This document shows, piece after piece, positions 1 to 11,204 of a stretch of DNA of 64,000 nucleotides; position 1 is the stretch's first letter, and the number at the start of each line of letters is the position of its first letter. The position numbers and the translations under genes were made by a program. A model generated the notes under the pieces. That model had not been told where the DNA came from. It worked only from the letters and a program-made list of their open reading frames with translations, and ran no database searches. Origin of the DNA: Massospora cicadina (lineage: Eukaryota; Entomophthoromycota; Entomophthoromycetes; Entomophthorales; Entomophthoraceae). The stretch spans positions 62,001 through 126,000 of the forward strand of contig JAKSZP010013346.1 in assembly GCA_022478985.1 (NCBI GenBank). The letters are read 5' to 3'.

Positions 1-430
1 AAACTAAATAATTTAGAATCATCTGGTAATTTATAAACACCATAGAAAATCATGGATATTCTGCTATATAGTATAAAATCTAAACTAATCATTTCAAATC
101 ACCTTAATTTCTATAGACACTGTAGTGAAGCATGTGTATTTAATGCTAGTAAGATTATATAATATCTATCATTACTATGATAATCAGAATTTTAAAGCAT
201 AATAAAAGCGGTTTAAAGGTGAATCTGATCTAACAGATTATGCAGATAAATTGGGAAGGATAAAAGGATCTATCAATGGAAGCAACCTATCAGCATTGAT
301 GGTTTTCTCAGAGGGTTTGGTTTAGTTTTGAGTAAACCATAAAAATCTAAAATTCCCCCCAACTTGACTTGAATAGAAACCCTAATTTTTCTAATTTTCT
401 CTTAAATTTTCTATATCCAGTACCTACTCA
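1..430. other. AT-rich non-coding sequence
   Basis: No coding signal is visible. The stretch contains one copy of a ~170-bp dispersed repeat (listed separately). Confidence 0.5.
212..385. repeat. Dispersed ~170-bp repeat, copy 1
   Basis: From the shared GGTGAATCTGAT to ATAGAAACC this segment aligns with 15150-15330 in the same orientation, with substitutions and small indels. Shared blocks include TTGGGAAGGAT and GGTTTTCTCA. The two copies flank the left transposon cluster. They may be the ends of LTRs of an unrecognised element, because copy 1 is followed by weakly copia-gag-like sequence. That is inference. Confidence 0.6.
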
Positions 431-1500
431 GATATCGCAATTTTGTCAATGCTCTCAATCCCAAAAAATATCATCAGTTCAACCAAAATGGACAGAACTA
501 TGCATATGCAGACATTGTTAGGCTTCATTTGTGAGTCTGAATTGGATTAATTCATCCTTGCGCTGACAGTTACTATATCTACTTGGCCTGAAATTATTGT
601 CAAGTAGAAAGCTGTTCCAGCTGCGTAGATTTCTCAGGGATCCTTGGATTATAAACTTCTTTTACATTCCTTTAATCAATCCTTTAGAGGACACTGTTTG
701 TCACATCCTTGATCCTAGGGATGAAAAAAATTTGCTTTTATCCCTTTATCAGGATGTGTACCTCCTAAAAGAGTTCAATTCTGCACTCAACTATTAAACA
801 ATGTATTGTGCATATTTGGCAACACTGAGCTCATTAAATTTTCCAATTTGAGGCCAACTTCTCAACCAAATTTTGTCCCTCTATAAAGTCTCTTTGGCCC
901 CATTCAGATTTTATTAGCCAAAATGCTTCCATTTTGCCTCAAGAACTCCTTAATGCTGATGATTTTGTTGAGGAAGTAATATATTTTTGGTCTGTAACTC
1001 TTGAGGTATAGGCCTTATTATGCCACATCGCTTAGGCTAAAGACCCATACTCATGATATATATTTCTGCTGGGCCACTTATTGCAGCCTCTAAAACCTAA
1101 CAACAGGTTAGTACTGATGATAGTCTTCCCCTGATGGCCTTATTTGCACATTTCAAACATATTTTTCTCAGAGCAAATGCCTATGGACCAATTACTACAT
1201 GTCTCTTTATCAAATGGTGGAAAGCTCAAGTTTATAGTGTCTGGCTAGCTGCCACAGAGTTATATCAATACTGCACAAATTTTCTTATTGACTATCTCCT
1301 CTTGGGTAATTACTTTCCTCCTAATTGTAGCTCAATCAGATCACTATCAACATTATTTCGCCTCCACTGCCAATAATTTGCTGAATTGGCAACTACTGGT
1401 ACACATCACATCTGGTTCTATGCTGTTATGGACTTGTTTCTTGTCACTCAACAATTGGATTGGGCTGAATTAGTACACCATTGAAGAATTAGGTCCTGCG
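430..1500 (+). pseudogene. Unassigned decayed coding-like sequence
   Basis: Short protein-like stretches appear in shifting frames on the plus strand. Near 480-530 there is a piece resembling the start of a Ty1/copia Gag (NGQNYAYADIVRLHL). The longest uninterrupted frames lie at 1134-1376 (80 codons) and 1288-1473 (61 codons). No catalytic motif is visible. It could be a decayed Gag or another transposon protein. I do not recognise it. Confidence 0.25.
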
Positions 1501-1860
1501 TCACCTCCCCCTCAAAGCAGAGGAATAAAAATACTTATAAATTTTTATTCCTGATTCAATCATTTTGTAATATAAAATTTATTTCTATTAACTATGGAGA
1601 TATTTTTACAATTATATTTTTTCTACAAGTTTATATATTTATTATTTTACATTCAATTATGTCTATACATATATTCATTTATTATATAATTTTGTACTTT
1701 TTCTCCTTTAATCAGCCCTTTTGCTAAATCTCTCAAAGAATTTTTATGGGTGAAATTGTAGATATGGCCTATTTTATCTTCTTTAATCTTTTAAATAACT
1801 TATGTTTTCTTTATAATCATGAATGGTACTATTTAAATGCGATTTAACTTTTTGTTTCAT
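1500..1860. other. AT-rich spacer
   Basis: I see no gene or repeat here. It separates the unassigned remnant from the 3' end of the old minus-strand Ty3/gypsy copy. Confidence 0.4.
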
Positions 1861-1997
1861 CTGACATGAGTGTACTACAGAAAAGTACCTCATTGCCAAC
1901 TTCTAATTTGGACAAATTGTAAAGATCATTAGAATACTTTTTATGTTGAGCCTTTTTACAGCAAAAATGTTATTGAAGGCTTTAGCCTACGCCTTAA

Positions 1998-2935
1998 TTA
2001 ATGTATCTGCAAGCTTTCAACATATTGGTGGTCTTCTTTCACCTTTGGGTCTTCTAGTACTGAATATAACATCAATGTTAGGTCCAAATGCCTTCCATAT
2101 AGAATCTGGAATGGTGACATCTTTGTGGCGGAGTGGTAGGATATGCTGTAGGTGAACACAGCCAAACTTAGCGACATTATACATTCATATGGTTTGACAG
2201 AGGTTAATTTACAGACAATATTCACAAGCGTCCCATTTACACGCTCAACTATATCATTAGTCTCATGATGTTATGGAGCAGAGAGCACACTACTCGCTCC
2301 CATCAATTGATTGAGCTTCCTGTTATTAGTGGTAATTATGCTTCAGATATTGGTCAGGATAACCTGTGGACAACCATGTTTGTGATTGACACTTTTAAGA
2401 ATATTATTGACTGTCATTTCTGCTCTTACTTCCTTAATAAACTTAGTTTTGATTAACTTTTTTTCAAGTGGTGGATAGCCACGATGATATACTTAGCCTT
2501 GGTATTGCTAGTGGGAAGTGGTATGACAACATCTATTGACATAGTATGCTAAGCAAACTTGGTCCACAAAAAAGCTGATAAGAAGTGCTCTAAAAGGACG
2601 GGTTTTTGCCTTGTGAATTAGCGCAACAATACAGTATTTCCTGTTTATCAAAATGCATCAACTCTCAATAGTAATAACTAGGATTCTCCTTCATTTTCTT
2701 GAATCCACCGTGTCCTATGGCTTATGCTATGCCATTATTAGATCCATTTGTGCCAAAGGTCTCAGAAAAATGAACTTTTTTCTTTAATCACTAAGTACAA
2801 CGTTTTTTAAATTAAAATGTCTTGTCATAGATTAAAAGTAATGTTTTGGACAGATTTGGGCACAACCTGAAATACACCACTGAAAGTATTTTGAAACAAC
2901 CCATTGGCGCCCAAACTGAATGTGGCGATGGTAGA
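1998..2935 (-). pseudogene. Integrase remnant of Gypsy-A
   Basis: The clearest piece is SYHSATKMSPFQILYGRH (about 2.0-2.15 kb), the conserved segment downstream of the DDE core in Ty3/gypsy integrases. The rest is decayed. The mariner foldback at 2938-3490 lies between this part and the RNase H. Confidence 0.65.
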
Positions 2936-2937
2936 TA

Positions 2938-3490
2938 AACAGTGCACTCAAAAAGTTCTGGGACTAAAGTTTTAAAGACAAAACTTTACAAATAAATAAA
3001 CTTTCTTTTATCATAATTTAACATACAACCTTTCACTCTCTATACATATTTTTATTGCTAAAACAATTGTTAAAAGGTATGCACATAGTTCCTATCTTGT
3101 ATAACCATGTTTAAACCAGCTGTCACATTTTTCTGAATTGTCTCTACTTTGTCAAAAGGATGAACCTTCAGTGCCACCTTCAGATTATAATTATCCACCC
3201 TACTCACCAGATTTGGCTCTGTCTAAGTTCTTTCTGTTCTCTAATCTGAAGGTGGCACTGAAGGTTCATCCTTTTAATAAAGTAGAGAAAATTCAGAAGA
3301 ATGTGACAACTGGTTTAAACATGGTTATACAAAATAGGAACTATCTGCATACCTTTTAACAATTGTTTTAGCAATATAAATATGTATAGAGAGGGAAAGG
3401 TTGTATGTTAAATTATGATAAAGAAAGTTTATTTATTTGTAAAGTTTTGTCTTTAAAACTTTAGTCCCAGAACTTTTTAAATGCACTGTT
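2938..3490 (+). mobile_element. Mariner-derived foldback element
   Basis: Two ~250-bp arms (2936-3187 and 3242-3492) are near-perfect inverted copies around a ~54-bp loop. The outer ends read TAAACAGTGC and GCACTGTTTA, so the element is bounded by TA, the mariner target dinucleotide. The loop and right arm encode the C-terminal part of a mariner transposase. The N-terminal transposase is missing. The left arm is an inverted duplicate of the right end of a mariner, which gives a giant hairpin rather than a normal mariner. It is non-autonomous. It sits inside the old Gypsy-A copy. Confidence 0.85.
3138..3359 (+). pseudogene. Mariner transposase C-terminal fragment
   Basis: The 73-codon frame contains YPPYSPDLALSKFFLFSNLK, the hallmark C-terminal mariner motif in which the Asp of YSPDL is the third catalytic residue of the DD34D triad. 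A typical QKNVTTGLN tail follows. The first two catalytic Asp residues and the DNA-binding N-terminus are absent, so it cannot be an active transposase. The animal-like form of the motif is notable if the host is a fungus, but such motifs are widespread. Confidence 0.8.
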
Positions 3491-3492
3491 TA

Positions 3493-3744
3493 TTAGGATA
3501 GACAGATGGCATTTCGATGCTTCACCTTTACATGATGCTTAATCATGTAATTATAGGCTTGAAGCTTTAATGCCCACTGCGCTAATTGACCCACAAGTTC
3601 TTTCAAGTTGTAAAGCCATCTTAGGGACAAATAGTCTGTTACAACAATGAAATGAGTTCCATGCAGACAAACCCAAAATTTTTTATAGCATATATGCCCA
3701 CAAAACATACCCTTTCCGTCAGTGTGTAGTTCTTTTGTGGACAT
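3493..3744 (-). pseudogene. RNase H remnant of Gypsy-A
   Basis: The fragment carries THFIVVTDYLSLRWLYNLKE and WALKLQAYNY, the C-terminal part of the Ty3/gypsy RNase H domain. The terminal catalytic region is partly kept (VKHRNAICLS where an active copy has RNADGLS). The frame ends at the border of the mariner foldback, which cuts RNase H from integrase. Confidence 0.75.
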
Positions 3745-5352
3745 TTAAGGTCCAACTAGAAAAGGCAATTGGACGTTCTGGTCTGTCTTCTCCTATCTGG
3801 GACAACATGACTCTGACTGCATTGAGTGAGGCATTGGTTTAGACAATAAATTTGCAATCAGAACTAGATATCACAGAACAAAGCTGCTATTAGGGCTAAT
3901 TGAAGCTGAACAAATGCCTCTTGACAGGACCAATTCCATTAAAATGCAACTTTATCCTTAAGTAGTTGAATTAAGGCTCTCCAATATATGAAAAATTTGC
4001 AACTAAATTGGCAATAACCAATAATGCCCAGGAAAACTTAGATATTGCACTTGGATTTTGGCATCGCATCTTTGATATTTCATCTATCTTGGACAGCTGA
4101 GTTTGGAGTCCTTCTTTGTTCATAACAAACTTAAGATGCTCCAAAAGTCTTTAAACTGGCACTTCCTGAGCAGGATTTTCAAATTATCAGCTGCTAATTT
4201 CTTGAAGACCTCCTCTAAAGGTTCTAGATGATCACTAAAAGTGCGGCTGAAAACTTTTAAGTTGTCCAGGTATACTAGCACAAAGGAAACTTAAGGTCAC
4301 CCATGATTGTGTCCATCACTCTTTGGATCGTAGTCAATGCATACATAGCCCTTGTAGCTTCCTTTTTGGCTGGCTTAGGCCTTCTTGAGTTATTATTGCA
4401 CATTTTTTGTGCTCCTCTTCAGCATATTTATCTGCCAATATCTACTTATTAGGTCCATAATGGAGAAGAACTTTGCACCTCCTAGTCAGTCCAAGGCGTT
4501 GTCAATTCGCAGAAGTGGAAAATAATCCTTCTTCATAATATTATTCATCTTTCAAAAATTAATGACAACCTGATTGCTCCCATCTTTCTTTTTATATTAA
4601 AATTGGGCCAGCCAAGGGCTTTATTAATGGGGCCAACATGCCACGATCCAGGAGCACTACAATTTCTTTATGGACAACTTTTTCTTGTGATTTTGAGCAT
4701 CTAATTGAGGATAACTGGATGGGGGTCATGATTACCAGTATTGATGGTGTGTAACACATTCCTGCTCAACCTAGGTCAAAATAGTCCTTCATGAATATTA
4801 CTCAGTATTCATATATAAATATGGACTTAAGCCAATTCTGTGTCAGAAAAGTTCCTTAATTCGCCATCAGGAAGTCATAACTGATGCCAATTATCTCTTT
4901 GTCAGGAATTACTATCTCTTTTAAGTCACCAAATTCATTAAACGTCTGTATCTTCATAGTAAGGATTAAATGCTTGAAGGCAATACTTTCATGACTTCGT
5001 ATAGCATGGACCAATCCCGTAAGTTTGCACATAAGATATGATCTCTTTGTGTCCTGGAATGACTATACCAGGGGAAATACTTAGATATGTCAGGATTAGA
5101 ACTGCGGCTGATATATTTTCTCATAAAGTCCTTCTGGAAATTTAACAATCAGCCAATTAGGGATGACTGCTTGAGTTCCAGGAATCACAGTAACTTGATG
5201 ATTTGAGCGTAATGGTACATCTTTTGATTTGCAATTCTGCATTGTTAAGATCTTAATATTTGAGCAAGATTTAGTTACTCAACAAGAACTATACCATCCT
5301 TGTAGGCCATGTTGAAAAATAAATTAGATTTTGTCTTTTCATCCTTCCTCCT
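3745..5352 (-). pseudogene. Reverse transcriptase and linker remnant of Gypsy-A
   Basis: Decayed minus-strand RT. The catalytic box reads VYLDN (YLDN coded at 4261-4272) instead of YLDD, so the second catalytic Asp is lost. The preceding VMDTIMGDLK and an upstream segment like SPWLAQF near 4.6 kb fit Ty3/gypsy RT. Stops and frameshifts are frequent. The sequence stops at 5352, where Gypsy-1 is inserted, and resumes at 11205. Confidence 0.65.
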
Positions 5353-5828
5353 TGTCAGGATTTCAGGGGAGTTATCACATATACATTATATTTTTGGCCA
5401 GTGGACCCGAAGTTTCAGGGTGCTGGATTACCTGTTTTTGCTCCTCTTGGTTGAGAAGTCACTTTCCAGATACTATGTCTAGATGGGCAATACGAATAAG
5501 AATAAACCTTATTTTAACTTTTAATAGGTGAAAAGAAGAAAAAGAGTAGAGTTTATTTTAGTACAAGCATCAGTAAAGGGGAGTTTTTGTTTAGTAAATA
5601 CCCCCAAGCTAAGATCTAGACTCATAAAAATTTGGGGATTTGATGGTAGGTTTGTCATTTTGTTACAATAAGATTCGCTTGCCTCATATATTGGGTTTAA
5701 ACCCTGATACTAGAGTGTAAAATGTCATTGGGGTTTTCCCCAAAGAGGGACTAGCTATTTGGCTGACTCAGGTTTTATTCCCATCACTGACCTCATTCAA
5801 ATCTCTCATTTGGGTTGGAATCCCAACA
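5353..5828 (-). repeat. 3' LTR of Gypsy-1
   Basis: 476 bp, aligning end to end with 10739-11204. On the coding strand it begins TGTTGGGATT and ends CTGACA. Shared internal blocks include AAGCTAAGATCTAGACTCA and TTTGGCTGACTCAGG. Divergence between the LTRs is substantial, so the insertion is not recent. Confidence 0.9.
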
Positions 5829-5859
5829 ACACACACATCTAGATCTTGGCGTAGGGGGG

Positions 5860-6960
5860 AAACGGATGAAGAAGATGACTATTGACGCATTTACTACTGT
5901 ACCATGAATGACCTCTATGATTGAGTGTTTATTGCCCCACTTTTAAATGACCTTGTAAGGCTCTGACTAGTTGGTTCCCGATTTATGGTCATGACCTCCA
6001 GGCTGATGATGGTAAAAGAGAACTAGGTCACCCAGTTGGAAGGTGTGCAAGGGGTCATGCTTATCAAAAACTTGTTAGTTTCTCTATGGGTGGTATCTGA
6101 TAAGTTCTCAGAAGCTAGAGCCTAAAGTCAGATGCTTTAATTGGCAATGCTTTGCATATATATCTTCAAGGGCATCAGGGGATGCCTGATCTAACATGAC
6201 CTGCGCTTTGGAGGGCAACTGGGGATTTTGTCCATACAAAGCTTGGAAGGGTGACATCTTAATGATCTGTTGGTAGCTTATTTTGATAGGCCATAATGCA
6301 CTTGGCACATATTGGGTCAGTGCTGAGGGTCAGTCAAGGCCATTTTCTGAAGAATGACTGTTAGGGTACCATTCGCCCGCTCCAACATCCCATTGGTGGC
6401 AGGATGGTAGGGAGTGTAAAATACCATTGTGTGGTTCCCATCAGGTCATATAAATATTTCACAATTTGTAAAGTGAAAATTTTGCTCATTATTGGAGAGT
6501 ATTATGTGAGGGCACCAGTGCTGGGTGATATTATAATTATATAAGAAGTTGGAAGTAGCTTTTGCTGAAGCAGAATGTAGCGATATAGCTTCTATCTACT
6601 TCGTTAGATGATCCAAAGCCAAGAGGAGTTACTGGTGACCATTTGAGGCTCAAGGGAGAGGTTCCATAACATCAGTGCTAATAGTTCGGAAGGTTTCACA
6701 GGGTGGAACCACTGGATGCTGTGACTGGGGATTAGATCCAGCTTGACTTTACCATACTAGGCAGGACTCCAATACATCTTGGATTGTAACAATCATTCCT
6801 TCCCAGTTTTATTGAGTCTTGAGCCATTGGTCAGTTTTCAAACTCCTCCATGGACAACTTGCCAATGTCCCTCCAATATGACATCAGTTCACTTCGAAGG
6901 TCGTACATAGGGCACCCATTTTTGGGATACAAGTTTTCACAGTTGGCCATTTTTGACTTG
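5860..6960 (-). pseudogene. Integrase of Gypsy-1
   Basis: In order on the minus strand: a partial HHCC zinc region (ESCLVW near 6.75 kb), the core with TDVMEPL as the first catalytic Asp, ILSNNEQNF where the second Asp of the usual LSDNG has become Asn, and NGMLERANGTL with the catalytic Glu (near 6.38 kb). SYQQIIKMSPFQALYGQ follows at 6.2-6.3 kb, then a GPY/F-like end. Several stops interrupt the frame. No chromodomain is evident. Confidence 0.75.
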
Positions 6961-7262
6961 AAGACCCGCCTTTTTTGCTAATTTCTTTTTAAAGGTTGGG
7001 GATTCATTTTTCCATAAGTGCGGTTGAGTTAGGAGGTCGTAAAGTCAATCCTCCTCAGGAGCAGTTAAAGTTATTGTGGGCAGCTGAGATTGGCAATCAG
7101 CATTTTGGTGTATGGGCCCTGGTTGATGGATGATGATAAAGTCATAGTTTTGAAGTTTTAACGCCTATTGAGCTAACCTTCCGTTGGGTCTCTTCATTTG
7201 CTGTAGCCATCGCAGGGAATCATGGTCAGTAATTATAGTGAAATGTTTCCGTATAGATAAGG

Positions 7263-7637
7263 TCAGAAAAGCTTAGTAGCCAATAATACTGCCAAGCATT
7301 CGCATTCCATAACTCTATATTTGCGTTCAGCTTTGGTTAGAGCTTTGCTATAGTAGGCGAAAGAATGGTCTACCAAGTTTCCGTCATGATATGATATGAT
7401 AACTCTGATGGCTACATTACTAGCATTGGTAAAAAGGAGAAAGGGCTTATCAAAGTTAGGATTTATAATTTCTGGAGAGTGGGAGAGAGACACATAATTA
7501 GTCAAAGGCCTGCTGTTTCTCTTCTTTCCACAGGAAGTGTACACCCTTTTTAATATATACAAGAGGCTCAGAGGTATTGGCAAAGTGGGAAATGAACTGG
7601 AAATAATATCATACCATCTCAATGGAAGCTTGTACAT
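7263..7637 (-). pseudogene. RNase H (N-terminal part) of Gypsy-1
   Basis: A 124-codon open frame. It contains FDKPFLLFTNASNVAIRVII, where the first catalytic residue (Asp in FTDAS) is replaced by Asn. The typical YYSKALTKAERKYRVMECEC segment follows, with the catalytic Glu of ECE. It lies between RT and integrase, as expected for Ty3/gypsy. Confidence 0.8.
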
Positions 7638-7639
7638 CT

Positions 7640-8290
7640 CATAGACACTAGGGGGGCATGTTGGAAATGGCCAGGACCTTGTCGTTCATCAGGGATATTC
7701 CAGATTTACCTAACTTATGGCCTAAGAAAAACATTTTGTTCTGAAAGAAGGTGCATTTTGACGGCTTTAGTTATAATCTGGCTTTCCTTAATCATAAGAA
7801 CACTTGTCTGAGATGATCTATGTGTTTGGTAAAGGTTCTCAAAAAAGGTAATATTGTCAAGATAAACCAACACACATGAACGTTTTAAATCACCTAAAAT
7901 TCCGTTCATGTCACATTGGAAGGTAGCAGGGGCACTACATAACCCCTTTGGCATTCAAGTGGGCTTGAAAAATCCTTTACTTGAGATGAGGGCACATTTT
8001 CTCCAGAATTTGGGTGATAAATCAACTTGACAGTACCCTATGGCAAGATCCATAGCCAAAAAATAATGAGAACCCGACATTAAGTGTAAGGAGTCAATTA
8101 TACGTAGCAATGGATAGCTGTCTTTTCTGATTCTTTAATTGAGGTGGTGATAATCCATGATAACACGGTGACCACCATCCTTCTTCCAAACTAATAGAGT
8201 GGGGAAGCCCATGGGCTTTTAGATGGCATGAGTAACCTGGCTTCCAACATTTGCTTTAGCGCTAGGGCCACTTTAGCTTCCTCAACTTTA
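7640..8290 (-). pseudogene. Reverse transcriptase of Gypsy-1
   Basis: The minus strand shows KKDGGHRVIMDYHHLN (near 8.15 kb), MPKGLCSAPATFQ and the catalytic box VYLDNI (YLDN at 7853-7864). Ty3/gypsy RTs have YLDD here, so the second palm Asp is lost. The frame is broken between the fingers and palm. Confidence 0.8.
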
Positions 8291-8600
8291 GATTTTCTGT
8301 ATGGCCGAGATGGAGGGTGAGCCTCAGTCTCAATTTGGTGAATCACTCCGAACATTTTTCTTTAATCACTTGGGCCTGGGAAAATATATCACAATACTCC
8401 TCAAGGAGGTCTTCAACGTTCTGTCATTCATTAGGGGTGAGATTGTCATCATTTTTTTTCAACCAGAGCTATGCTGGTTAGAGGGTCAGATACTAAATCT
8501 TTTAACAAGCAAAAACAACTCATATCGGCGATACTTTTGATAGGTCATATTTTGTGAAAGCAAAAGGGGCATACCAAAGGACTTTGATTGGTTCTGTTGT

Positions 8601-8822
8601 TTAGTTACCTAATAAAATAGACATATGTTTTCCATAAGCAGGATCCAAAATCCCAAGACAGGTCAACGTTTCTTTGATTAAAGGGTTTGATTGGCCACTT
8701 ATCTCCAAAACTTGATTAAGAGGGATGTGAATCAGGAACCCCATATTCACAAAAACTTGTGAGCCAGAGAATATTGTGATAGAATGAGGGGCATACCGAG
8801 GGATCCCCTCTTCAGCATCCAC
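8601..8822 (-). pseudogene. Protease-RT linker of Gypsy-1
   Basis: A 73-codon frame whose C-terminal CLGILDPAYGKHMSILLGN corresponds to RVLPGLLDPTYQQPITLLLGN-like sequence in Gypsy-B (40.1-40.4 kb) and to a similar stretch in Gypsy-D. The segment lies between protease and RT in all three, so it is a conserved part of this polyprotein group. I do not know its function. Confidence 0.6.
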
Positions 8823-9189
8823 AGCCTCTGGGGGTAACTTGGTTTTTCCCCTAAGACTTAATACTCAATTATGCAAACGGAGGATGGGTTTTTGAGGGAG
8901 CATGCCCATTTTTAGGGGCTCCTTTATTTTTGATAGGGAGTTCAAATATTAATGGAATATGATACACTAGTAGGGATAGGTATCTTATCCTTGTTGTTGA
9001 TAATGCAGTTAAACTCCCATGTCAGTTGTATCCAAATAAGCAACTCATAGTTATTGTTTTAGTGCAACAGTGGAGTCAGTAATTAACTTCCCAAAATGAA
9101 GGGTAAAGCAGAATAGGATCCCATTTCCTTAGTAGACTGACTACCTGTCATCTCATATTCAGCTTCCTGAATCAACTATGGTGCCATTT

Positions 9190-9330
9190 TTATCTTTTGA
9201 ATAAGCCAGGAGGAAGTAACGTTAACTGGAGAACCAGTGTCAATTATCGCCAGGACTTTAACCTTATGGACTATTACTTTGACTTTAACCACTGAAGGTC
9301 CAAATTGGGAGTAAATAGCTAATAGACTGT
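9190..9330 (-). pseudogene. Aspartic protease region of Gypsy-1
   Basis: The minus strand encodes KVLAIIDTGSPVNVTSS. The catalytic DTGS is complete (codons at 9230-9241). It is followed by the usual hydrophobic/Ser segment. Flanking frames are interrupted. Confidence 0.75.
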
Positions 9331-9639
9331 CACCAAAGATTTGCCGTGAAGCAAGTGGAGGATTCTTCTGTGGCCAAGCTCAGGGTTATCAATGTGTTTA
9401 AGAGTTTTACCAGCCAAGGTTATCTTTATAATAGAGCTGGCCACTAGAATTTGTTTGGGTAAATGATCAACATAGAATTAAGAGAGCTGGAGGTTTTTAT
9501 TTCATTAAATATACAGAGGGACTTCAACTTCTGACGGGGCAGCAAACAAAAAACAACCGGAAGTACTGGGGATACAGCTAGTACTAGAACAAGGGTCTTG
9601 AAAAAATTTGTTTTCAATCATCATAGAGAGCCTCTTGCC

Positions 9640-10240
9640 CTATACTGACTGATCTTTTGCTGACTTAAGTTGAAGGATGCGGAATTCAGCTACCATGTGG
9701 TTGTTTCTTCTGCAATGAGTGCAGTATAATTCAGGTGTAGGAAATTCGGGGTGTAATGGCCAATACTTGGGACTGGGGCTTATTGGTGTGCAATTGAGGG
9801 GGAAGGATGGGTTTATGTAGTTTGGCTGGAATTTCCAATATAGCATTTTAATATGTAGGAGTGACGTTTTGTTAGATTTCACCGCTTTAAGATAAAGTAA
9901 GATATTAGGAGTTTTTTAAATGCTAAAAGTGCAGCAGTGATAACATTGTCTAACATAAGACGATTCCCTGCAACCATATTTGTTTGAGGTAAAAACAGTG
10001 GGCAAATTTGCTGATAGTTTCCCCCAATTAAGGCTGATACCCATAAATGTCTGTTTTTGGTTGGTTAAGGTTAAGTCGCTCCCAAATTCCCAAAGCAAAG
10101 CAGTCTTGGCATCAGTCCAAGTATGTCAATGCATCAGATGGGGGACCATAATGTCTTGAGCCATACGTTTAAGACGTTTTGTGAAGTGCTTAATTCGGTG
10201 GTTGTAAGTGGCTTCTTCCATAGCATTTTTATAACAAAAA
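9640..10240 (-). pseudogene. Gag with zinc knuckle of Gypsy-1
   Basis: The frame at 9640-9882 ends with CTHCRRNNHMVAEF, a CX2CX4HX4C zinc knuckle in which the last Cys has become Phe. More decayed Gag-like sequence lies upstream up to about 10.2 kb. Gag would package the element RNA. Confidence 0.65.
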
Positions 10241-10720
10241 AAAAGAGAAGATGCTTCATTTGCCCATGACATACCTCTCTTTGAAGGATGGTTTAAATAT
10301 GCCACTGGTGGGGTTAATGGTCAAACAACGTTTATTGACTAAGGGGGACCATTTTAACCTAAAGGGGAACTGTTATTGATGGACTTTATTGTAAGGATGG
10401 AGGGCGTCCACTTTATTTTGTAAGGTGTTGATATCCTCAATTATTGAGTCTGCCTGATCGTTGGTGGAACAAAGGGCCGGTTTGGTGGCAACAAGAGGGG
10501 ATTACTGCCTAATTTTACTTTTAGGCTTGGTAGTCATACCTCAAATTTTGAGTTGGTGATGCTCAAGGGTGAGAATTTGTTGCTTAATCCTGCGCATCAT
10601 AGTAGGAAAATTAACCAAGAGTTTAAGGAGTTTATAATCTAAAATGATATTGGAAGTTGGATTGTTTTTGTTCATAGTTGGGTTTCTAATTGCATCTCAC
10701 AGTGAGCTTGGGGTGTACCT

Positions 10721-10734
10721 GGCAGGGAGCACCA
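10721..10734 (-). other. Primer-binding site of Gypsy-1
   Basis: Four bases inside the 5' LTR, the coding strand reads TGGTGCTCCCTGCC, which would pair with a tRNA ending GGGAGCACCA. The leading TGG, matching a CCA tail, and the position next to the LTR support a PBS. Confidence 0.7.
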
Positions 10735-10738
10735 GTTT

Positions 10739-11204
10739 TGTCAGGATTGTGGTGTAGTTATCATGTATCCCTTAATATTTTAGGCCAGGGGACCTGAAGT
10801 TTCAGGTGGTGGATTATCTATTTTTGCTTCTCTTGTCAAGAAGTTGTTTTCAAGAAATTGTGTCTGGATGGGCAATTCTAAATAAATATATACCTAATTT
10901 TAGCTTAAATTAGGTGAAAAAAAGAAAAAGCGAAGATTTTTTCTAGTCCAAGCATTGTTTAAGGGAGTTTTGTTTAATAAATCCCCAAGCTAAGATCTAG
11001 ACTCAACAATTTGGGGATTTGATGGTAGGCTTGACATTTCGTTCCAATAAGATTTGCTTGCCTCATAGACCAGGTTTAACCCAAAACTAGGGCGTGGAAT
11101 GTCGTTGGGGATCATCCCCAATTAGGGCCTAGATATTTGGCTGACTCAGGTATTATTCACATCACTGACCTCATTTAAATCTTATTAGGGTTAAAGTCCC
11201 AACA
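10739..11204 (-). repeat. 5' LTR of Gypsy-1
   Basis: 466 bp, partner of 5353-5828. The outer flank CTCCT at 11205-11209 duplicates 5348-5352. It should carry the element promoter. I could not single out a convincing TATA box. Confidence 0.9.

Larger units (their letters stand above)
5353..11204 (-). mobile_element. Complete Ty3/gypsy element Gypsy-1
   Basis: Two direct LTRs (5353-5828 and 10739-11204) start TGTCAGGATT and end CCCAACA on the plus strand. A perfect 5-bp target duplication CTCCT flanks the element (5348-5352 and 11205-11209). A primer-binding site lies inside the right LTR, and minus-strand Gag, protease, RT, RNase H and integrase lie between the LTRs. It is structurally complete but carries stops, frameshifts and a YLDN catalytic box, so it is not autonomous now. 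It is inserted into the older Gypsy-A copy. Confidence 0.92.
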
